Source: Gemmataceae bacterium | GTDB lineage: Bacteria > Planctomycetota > Planctomycetia > Gemmatales > Gemmataceae | DNA: 19,353 bases | Assembly (NCBI GenBank): GCA_020847555.1 | Contig: JADLBT010000085.1 | Coordinates: forward strand, 1 to 19,353 | Direction: 5' to 3' | Part shown: positions 14,521 through 19,353 of the stretch, piece after piece | Layout: every line of letters begins with the position of its first letter | Position numbering within the stretch: position 1 is the stretch's first letter | Notes under the pieces: model-generated | Told to the model about the DNA's origin: nothing | The model's database searches: none | Seen by the model: only the letters and a program-made list of their open reading frames with translations | Translations under genes and position numbers: made by a program

Positions 14521-16523
14521 CCACCGCCGCGCTCCCCGCCCTGGACGCCTTCTTCGACCGGCTCCGCGCCACCAACCCGTTCCTGGTCAACCGGGTGGAC
14601 CGCCCGCAGGCCGTCGCCCGGACCGACGTGCCGGGCATCAACGAGGCCGCCTTCCGCCGCGTCCTCGCGCTGGGGCAGCAGGCGCGGGCCGAGAACCGCG
14701 GCGTCGGCGTGGTGGTATGGGGCGAGGCGGGCGTCGGCAAGAGCCACCTGCTCGGCCGGCTCGCGGGCTGGGCCGCCCAGGATCGCCGCGGGGTCCACGT
14801 CTACCTGCACAACCTCCAGGCCAGCCCCGAGCGCTTGCCGCGCACCGTCCTGCGGGGCGTCCTGCACGCCCTGACGCGCGGCCGGGCGGCCCCGCTGCAC
14901 CAGTCCACGCTGTACGGCATCCTGGTCGGCGCCCTCAAGACCGAGCTGAGGGCCGGGGCGCCGCCGACGTGGCCGCAGGTGGAGGCGGCCTACCGTCGCC
15001 TCGTCGGCCGCCTGGCCGCCGAGGATCCGTCGCAGGGCGTCCTGTTCGACCCGACCGTTTACGACGTGCTGTACCGCTTCCTGCGCGAGGCGCACCCCAG
15101 CCTGCAGGGGCGCGGCGACACGCTGGCCGACCTGGCGGTGCGGTGGCTGGCGGGCGAGGTGCTGGAACCGGCGGAGGCGCCGCTGCTCGGCCTGCCGGCC
15201 CGGCCCAACCCGGACGCGCCAGTAGCCCTGGCCGACAACCAGCACGTCAAGCAGGTGCTCGTCACGCTCACGCAGGTCGCCCGCGCCGCCGGCCGCCTCT
15301 GCCTGCTCTGCTTCGACCAGGTGGACAACCTCGACGAGGACCAGGTCCGGGCGCTGACGCGCTTCCTGCACGACCTGCTCGACAGCGCCGGCAATCTGCT
15401 GGTCGTCACGACCGGGGTGCAACAGACGCTCCTGGGGTTTCGGCAGCGCGGCGTGATCACCGAAACGTCGTGGGACCGGGTGGCCCAGTTCGAGGTGCCG
15501 CTCGGGCGACTGCACCACGCTCAGGGCTGGGAGCTGCTGCGGGCGCGCCTGCGACCGTTCCTGGAGCCGTTCCGGGGTGTGGCCGCGGTCGAGCAGCGGC
15601 TGCGCGAGGACGGGCTGTTCCCGCTCGGCAGCGCGTGGTTCGAGCAGCGCGTCGGCCAGCTCCTCGACTTCCGGCCGCGCGACCTGATCGGATGGGCGTG
15701 CGAGCGCTGGCAGCGGTTGCAGGACTCTCTCGGGGCGATGCCGGGCCGGCTGTGGCTGGAGCGCTGGCCGGAGGAGGGGGAGGCGGCGGCGGTCGGAACT
15801 CTCTCCCAGCCCGAGCAGCAGGCCGCCATCGAGCGTGCGGTGCGGCGCCGGATGGCCGAGCGCAAGGCCCACTGCCTGCAACATCGCGACCTGCTTCCGG
15901 CCGACGAGGACCGACTGCTGGGGCTGGTCGAGGCGGCGCTGGGCCAGTGCCGGAACGGGCGTTACGCGCTGCAGGACTGGCAGCGCGTCCCGATTCCGAG
16001 AGTCGGCCCGCGCGAGCCGTATGATCTCCTTCTCGATCAGCGTGCAGCGCCGGACGGGCCGTCGCTGCGGTTCGGGGTGCGCGTCCTGGTGGCGGACCAC
16101 GGCCGGACGGGGACCAATGCTCTCCAGCGGATCCGCGAGGCTTCAACCCCGCCTGGCCGCGTGCTCCTGGTGACCGACGCGCGGCGGCCGCTGCCGCTGG
16201 GCAATATGGGGCACGAGTTGCTCGAAGAACTACGGGGGCGCGGCGACCAGGCGTTCCGCACGGTCGAGCTGACGTTCGACCAGCTGGCTGACCTGGACGC
16301 GCTGGAAGAGGTGGTGCGCCTGGCCCGTGCGGGCGACTTCGAGATCGAGCTGGCGCCGGGGCAACGGCGTCCGGTAACGGAAGCGGAGGTGGCTGCGGCG
16401 CACCACCGCGAGGGCCGCTACCTGGCCCACCCGCTGCTGCGCGAACTGCTCGGCGCCGAGGCCCGACCCGCGCTCGCGGCGGTGCCGGTCGATTCACTAC
16501 GACAGGAAGAGGACACCCACTGA
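14517..16523 (+). CDS. AAA/ORC-like P-loop ATPase with unassigned C-terminal domain
   Basis: This 668-residue ATPase has Walker A GEAGVGKSH (69-77), Walker B LCLLCFDQVDN (261-271, Asp267) and a sensor-1-like strand NLLVVTTG (293-300). A PRDL sequence in FRPRDLIGWACERW (385-398) resembles the sensor-2/winged-helix entry of ORC/STAND-type ATPases. The N-terminal 60 residues (FDRLRATNPFLVNRVD) precede the nucleotide fold. Residues about 430-500 look helical. Residues 500-615 look alpha/beta (PYDLLLDQ, FGVRVLVADH, RVLLVTDARRPL, FRTVELTFDQLADL) and could be a restriction-endonuclease-like or Rossmann-like fold. No clear nuclease triad can be confirmed. The start codon overlaps the stop of the preceding gene. 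Use in DNA transactions, signalling or defence is possible but not shown. No named family is assigned. Confidence 0.8.
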   Translation: MTTAALPALDAFFDRLRATNPFLVNRVDRPQAVARTDVPGINEAAFRRVLALGQQARAENRGVGVVVWGEAGVGKSHLLGRLAGWAAQDRRGVHVYLHNLQASPERLPRTVLRGVLHALTRGRAAPLHQSTLYGILVGALKTELRAGAPPTWPQVEAAYRRLVGRLAAEDPSQGVLFDPTVYDVLYRFLREAHPSLQGRGDTLADLAVRWLAGEVLEPAEAPLLGLPARPNPDAPVALADNQHVKQVLVTLTQVARAAGRLCLLCFDQVDNLDEDQVRALTRFLHDLLDSAGNLLVVTTGVQQTLLGFRQRGVITETSWDRVAQFEVPLGRLHHAQGWELLRARLRPFLEPFRGVAAVEQRLREDGLFPLGSAWFEQRVGQLLDFRPRDLIGWACERWQRLQDSLGAMPGRLWLERWPEEGEAAAVGTLSQPEQQAAIERAVRRRMAERKAHCLQHRDLLPADEDRLLGLVEAALGQCRNGRYALQDWQRVPIPRVGPREPYDLLLDQRAAPDGPSLRFGVRVLVADHGRTGTNALQRIREASTPPGRVLLVTDARRPLPLGNMGHELLEELRGRGDQAFRTVELTFDQLADLDALEEVVRLARAGDFEIELAPGQRRPVTEAEVAAAHHREGRYLAHPLLRELLGAEARPALAAVPVDSLRQEEDTH

Positions 16524-16574
16524 CCAACCCGGAGCGCCAGCGCCGGGCGCTCCAGGTGCGCTGGTGGGTGGTCA
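16521..16574. repeat. Family B stop-associated palindrome, copy 3
   Basis: The element contains the TGA stop of the ATPase gene (16521-16523). An outer inverted pair, TGACCA (16521-16526) and TGGTCA (16569-16574), encloses the core CCCGGAGCGCCAGC and a strong 8-bp hairpin, GGAGCGCC (16531-16538) with GGCGCTCC (16546-16553) around a seven-base loop. It fills the gap before the HATPase-PilZ gene, so it could cap the ATPase mRNA 3' end or damp read-through. No T-tract follows. Confidence 0.78.
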
Positions 16575-16591
16575 GCCGCGGAGATCGCTCC

Positions 16592-17776
16592 ATGACCGAG
16601 CCGAACGACGCCCCTCACTTACCCTCGCTGGTCCGCGCCGACCGCCTGGTCCTGCGCCTGCCGAGCCGGCCGGACTGGATTCGGCCGACGGTCGAGTACC
16701 TGCGCGCCCGCGCCGTGCTGTGCGGCGCCTGCCACGAGGCGCGATCCGGAAAGCTGGTGGTCGCGCTGGAAGAGGCTCTCAACAACGCCATCGTCCACGG
16801 CAACCTCGGCCTGCCGGGTTCGCTCAAGCGCCGCGGCGGAGAGGCGTTCGCCCGCGAGTTGGCCGCCCGCGCCGCCGACCCGACCCGGGCCGGGCGCGAG
16901 GTCGAAATCGCGGTCGATTACGATGGCCAGCGCGGCCGGTGGACGGTCACCGACCAGGGCAACGGGTTCGACGTGGCCGCCGTCCTGCGCCGGCTGGAGG
17001 CGGACGAACCGCGGACCCTGACCGGCGGCCGCGGCATCCTGATGATGCGATCCCTCCTCGACGACGTGGCCTTCGAGGAGGGTGGACGGCGGTGCGTGCT
17101 GACTCTGCACCGCACGTCCGGGGAGGAAAGGCGCGACGGCCCGCGGGCCACCCTGCACCGGCCGCTGCGGGTCGTGCCGGTCCACGAGGACGGCACGATC
17201 GACTGGGACGCCGCCTACGAGGCCGTGTCGCGCAACTTCTCCGCCGGCGGCGTCGCCCTGCTGCAGGCGTGCCTGGCTGCCAGCCCCCGACTGCTGATCG
17301 GCCTGACCACGGGCGGGACGCCGCTGTACGTCCCGGTCGAGGTGCGCCACTGCCGCGCCCTCGCCGGGGGGGTGGTCGAGCTGGGTTGCCAGTTTGCCGA
17401 CGCGCCCGCAAACCGGGAGGCGTCGCAGGCTCTGGCGCAGGACGCGGTCGGCGCCTTGCTCGAAGGAAGGACCGCCACCCCGGCGGCGGCCGGCGAGCGG
17501 CGCGCCCACCCGCGCGTCGCGTACAACGAGCGCATCGAGGTTCACACGACCGCGTGGGCGGAACCGCTCGTCGGGTTCGCCCGCGACCTGTCGCGCGGGG
17601 GCGTCGGGTTCGTGACGACCCGGTCGCTGCCACTCGGCCCATGTGTGCTCGCGCTGCCGCAGGGCGGCGCCTCCCCGCTGCGGGTCCGGGCCGAGGTGGT
17701 GCGTTGCACCCGCGTGCAGGAAGGGTTCTTCGATGTCGGCGCGCGGTTCCTCGAACTGGACGCGCCGTCCGGCTGA
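16592..17776 (+). CDS. GHKL ATPase (RsbW-like) fused to two PilZ domains
   Basis: This 394-residue protein joins a histidine-kinase-type ATPase domain to two c-di-GMP-binding PilZ-like domains. The HATPase part (about 10-175) has the N-box EALNNAIVHGN (61-71), the G1 box DQGNGFD (121-127) and the G2 box GGRGI (145-149). There is no H-box dimerisation domain, so it resembles anti-sigma kinases (RsbW/SpoIIAB class) more than sensor kinases. PilZ 1 (about 188-270) keeps NFSAGG (215-220) but no clear RxxxR. PilZ 2 (about 302-390) has both RRAHPR (303-308; R304xxxR308) and DLSRGG (332-337), so it is the better c-di-GMP candidate. ATG 16592 follows GGAG by eight bases. It lies 68 bases after the ATPase gene and 22 before the glycosylase. 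A c-di-GMP-tuned switch of a sigma factor or partner is inferred. Confidence 0.88.
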   Translation: MTEPNDAPHLPSLVRADRLVLRLPSRPDWIRPTVEYLRARAVLCGACHEARSGKLVVALEEALNNAIVHGNLGLPGSLKRRGGEAFARELAARAADPTRAGREVEIAVDYDGQRGRWTVTDQGNGFDVAAVLRRLEADEPRTLTGGRGILMMRSLLDDVAFEEGGRRCVLTLHRTSGEERRDGPRATLHRPLRVVPVHEDGTIDWDAAYEAVSRNFSAGGVALLQACLAASPRLLIGLTTGGTPLYVPVEVRHCRALAGGVVELGCQFADAPANREASQALAQDAVGALLEGRTATPAAAGERRAHPRVAYNERIEVHTTAWAEPLVGFARDLSRGGVGFVTTRSLPLGPCVLALPQGGASPLRVRAEVVRCTRVQEGFFDVGARFLELDAPSG

Positions 17777-17798
17777 GCCAACCCACAGGAGGTAGCCG

Positions 17799-18635
17799 AT
17801 GGCCGATTCTGCCCCGTCCCCCGCGGACCCAGCGCGCCAGGCGCGCCAGTACCTCGAAAGCCTGCAAGCCGCCGGCGTCGAGTGGCTGCCCGCGCCCCAC
17901 ACGGCCCCCCTCCCGGCAGCCCCGCCTGTGCCGAGCATCCCCGCGGGGGGACTGGCTAGCGGCGCGTCGCTCGTCACCGATTTGACCGAGCCCGTAGCGG
18001 ACGAAGGCCAGGCCGGGCCGGAACAATCGCTGGAGCACCGCCGGCAGGCGCTGGACCTGCTCGCCGAGCAGGTTTCGACCTGCTCGCGCTGCCCGCAACT
18101 GCTGTCCACGCGGACCCAGACCGTGTTCGGCAACGGGCCAGTCGGAGCCGAGTTGTGCTTCATCGGGGAGGCGCCGGGGGCCGACGAGGACGCCCAGGGG
18201 GTGCCGTTTGTCGGCGCGGCCGGGCAACTCCTCAACCGCATCCTCGCCGCGTGCGGGATGAAGCGCGAGGAGGTGTACGTCTGCAACATCCTGCGCTGCC
18301 GGCCGCCCGGCAACCGCACGCCACGGCCGGACGAGGCGGCCAACTGTCGCGACTACCTGGAGCGGCAGCTCGAGCTGGTCGGGCCGAAGTTCATCTGCGC
18401 CCTCGGCGGCTGCGCGGCGCAGAACCTCCTCGGGACGACGGTTTCGCTCGGCCGGCTGCGCGGCCGGTTCCACGACTACCGCGGGATCCCGGTACTCGTC
18501 ACCTACCACCCGGCCTACCTGCTGCCGCACCGCAGCCCGGAGAAGAAGAAGGACGTCTGGGAGGACATGAAGCTGCTGATGAGCCGCATGGGCCGCACCA
18601 TTCCCGCGCGCCCGGGACCGTCCGGGCCAGGATGA
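17799..18635 (+). CDS. Uracil-DNA glycosylase, family 4-type (Fe-S)
   Basis: This 278-residue enzyme removes uracil from DNA, the first step of base-excision repair. The catalytic core (about 85-265) shows motif 1 GEAPGADEDAQG (123-134), PFVGAAGQLLNRIL, YVCNILRCRPPGNRTP and the motif HPAYLL (237-242). Four cysteines placed as expected for a 4Fe-4S cluster are C95, C98, C167 and C183. Compared with compact thermophile family-4 enzymes of about 200 residues, it has an 80-residue N-terminal extension: a helix (ARQYLESLQAAGVEWL) and then a Pro/Ala-rich stretch. ATG 17799 has a near-perfect AGGAGGT five bases upstream, the best ribosome site in the window. It follows the HATPase-PilZ gene by 22 bases and is probably co-transcribed with it. 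Confidence 0.94.
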   Translation: MADSAPSPADPARQARQYLESLQAAGVEWLPAPHTAPLPAAPPVPSIPAGGLASGASLVTDLTEPVADEGQAGPEQSLEHRRQALDLLAEQVSTCSRCPQLLSTRTQTVFGNGPVGAELCFIGEAPGADEDAQGVPFVGAAGQLLNRILAACGMKREEVYVCNILRCRPPGNRTPRPDEAANCRDYLERQLELVGPKFICALGGCAAQNLLGTTVSLGRLRGRFHDYRGIPVLVTYHPAYLLPHRSPEKKKDVWEDMKLLMSRMGRTIPARPGPSGPG

Positions 18636-18642
18636 CGCCGCG

Positions 18643-18697
18643 ACCCCGTGGGCCAGGCGCTGAGGATCTGGCCCACGGGACGCCACCCGTGGGCTTT
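18643..18697. repeat. Family A palindromic repeat, left-truncated double copy
   Basis: CCCGTGGGCCA (18645-18655) pairs perfectly over 11 bp with TGGCCCACGGG (18669-18679). Alternatively, GCCCACGGG (18671-18679) pairs with CCCGTGGGC (18686-18694) around a six-base loop. The linker CCAGGCGCTGAGGATCT matches the linker of the 506-576 element (CCAGGCGCCGAAGACTT) with few changes, so both are copies of one unit and not chance hairpins. The outermost left arm is missing. It lies in the convergent gap between the glycosylase and the Kelch-like gene. Confidence 0.82.
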
Positions 18698-18735
18698 CCA
18701 GAGCCCCTGGCACACCGGGTCGATCGTCCTTGCGC

Positions 18736-19353
18736 TCACGGCGACGACAAGGGCAGGACTTTCGCCGAACGGGTCAATCGAAGGGCATAGACGTTGCCGT
18801 GCTCGTCGATGCCCCACAGCAGTTTCCGCTTCGCGTCCCATTCGACTCCCCAGCTCACCCCGTAGTTCGGCGTCGCCCGCCCCGATTTGCTGACGGCGAT
18901 GAGGCCGGGAAGCCGCAGCCAGGCGTTCGCGGCGCAGTCGTAAACCAGTGTCAGCCGTTCCTTGCCTGCTTGCGAACAGATCACGACCCAGTCGAGGTCC
19001 GGAACATAGGTCGCCTCACGAGCGATCGACGCATCTTTCGGAAAATGCTCGCCATGTTTCGGCTCGAGAATCGACACCTCCTTCGCTTGCAGATCGCAGG
19101 CGGTGATCTTGTGCTTGTCGGCCACACCGAAGTGAAACAGCAGGACGCGCTTGCGCTTCGAGTCATAAGTGATGCCGTGGCGGTCGCCATAAGCAATGGG
19201 AGGAAGCAGGTTGGGACCCCTGGCGTCCGTGGCGACGATCGGCTCGTAGACGTTGTTCTCAAGATCGGCTCGCCACAGCCCCGACTTTCCGCCGGCGGAG
19301 TTCACGGTCCTGCCTGCCCAGACGACGATACCCTGCGGTGTCGGGACCATGCA
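18736..19353 (-). CDS. Kelch-like beta-propeller protein, 3' part, cut by window edge
   Basis: The frame is open from the right edge down to a TGA at 18736-18738 (about 206 codons). A Met codon at 19350 exists, but the frame continues past it, so the true start probably lies outside. Repeated units of the form YDSKRKRVLLFHFG, YDCAANAWLRLPGL and WDAKRKLLWGIDEHG look like Kelch or related propeller blades. No catalytic motif is seen. The function is unknown; galactose-oxidase-like or plain binding propellers are the nearest idea. Base composition is lower than in the neighbours (about 58% GC over 19081-19200 by hand count, with surrounding genes clearly higher), which hints at different constraint or recent acquisition. 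Confidence 0.7.
   Translation of the reverse strand, partial: CMVPTPQGIVVWAGRTVNSAGGKSGLWRADLENNVYEPIVATDARGPNLLPPIAYGDRHGITYDSKRKRVLLFHFGVADKHKITACDLQAKEVSILEPKHGEHFPKDASIAREATYVPDLDWVVICSQAGKERLTLVYDCAANAWLRLPGLIAVSKSGRATPNYGVSWGVEWDAKRKLLWGIDEHGNVYALRLTRSAKVLPLSSP

Noticed and set aside
14409..16100. 563-codon minus-strand open frame across the ATPase gene
   Set aside because: It is a shadow of the plus-strand ATPase, which has Walker motifs and is coupled to its neighbour.
14517..16523. BREX (BrxC/BrxD) ATPase
   Set aside because: The sequence around the P-loop and the neighbours do not match what I know of BREX loci. No methylase, PglZ or BrxA/B is present.

Overview
The window is a dense, high-GC stretch of bacterial chromosome. 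The gene content and style point to a planctomycete, probably a member of the Gemmataceae. Evidence for this includes an STK-TM-WD40 kinase, a protein that opens with a CPxC/CxxC zinc ribbon followed by a Pro/Ala-rich linker, one transmembrane segment and a propeller-like domain, large RND pumps, and several families of short palindromic intergenic repeats. The taxonomic call is an inference from gene style and was not searched. No rRNA, tRNA, CRISPR array, transposase or integrase was seen.

Layout, left to right. (1) 1-3932, plus strand: the 3' end of one HAE1-type RND efflux permease, then a complete paralogue, separated by a double-hairpin repeat. (2) 4011-8594, minus strand: an apparent three-gene operon (ABC-2 polysaccharide-type permease, glutamine-hydrolysing asparagine synthase, GT4-like glycosyltransferase with an extra N-terminal domain). 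It has a good TTGACA-N17-TACAAG promoter and looks like part of a surface or extracellular glycan locus. (3) 8868-10604, plus strand: a zinc-ribbon/TM/WD40-like protein with its own promoter. It converges on (4) 10654-13407, minus strand: a membrane Ser/Thr kinase with a C-terminal WD40 domain. (5) 13681-18635, plus strand: a four-gene run. It holds a possible winged-helix protein, an AAA/ORC-like ATPase whose start overlaps the previous stop, a HATPase fused to two PilZ domains, and a family-4-type uracil-DNA glycosylase. (6) 18736-19353, minus strand: the partial 3' part of a Kelch-like beta-propeller gene with visibly lower GC.

Two dispersed repeat families stand out. Family A is built on GCCCACGGG-N6-CCCGTGGGC hairpins, and one arm carries a compensatory base-pair change. 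Family B has the core CCCGGAGCGCCAGC and sits at or a few bases from stop codons. All three convergent gene junctions carry at least one of them and neither divergent junction does. The most interesting protein-level observations are the coupled unknown + ATPase pair and the HATPase-PilZ-PilZ fusion, which would join a GHKL/anti-sigma-like module to c-di-GMP sensing. Neither can be called a new system from sequence alone. No intergenic gap exceeds 300 bases.
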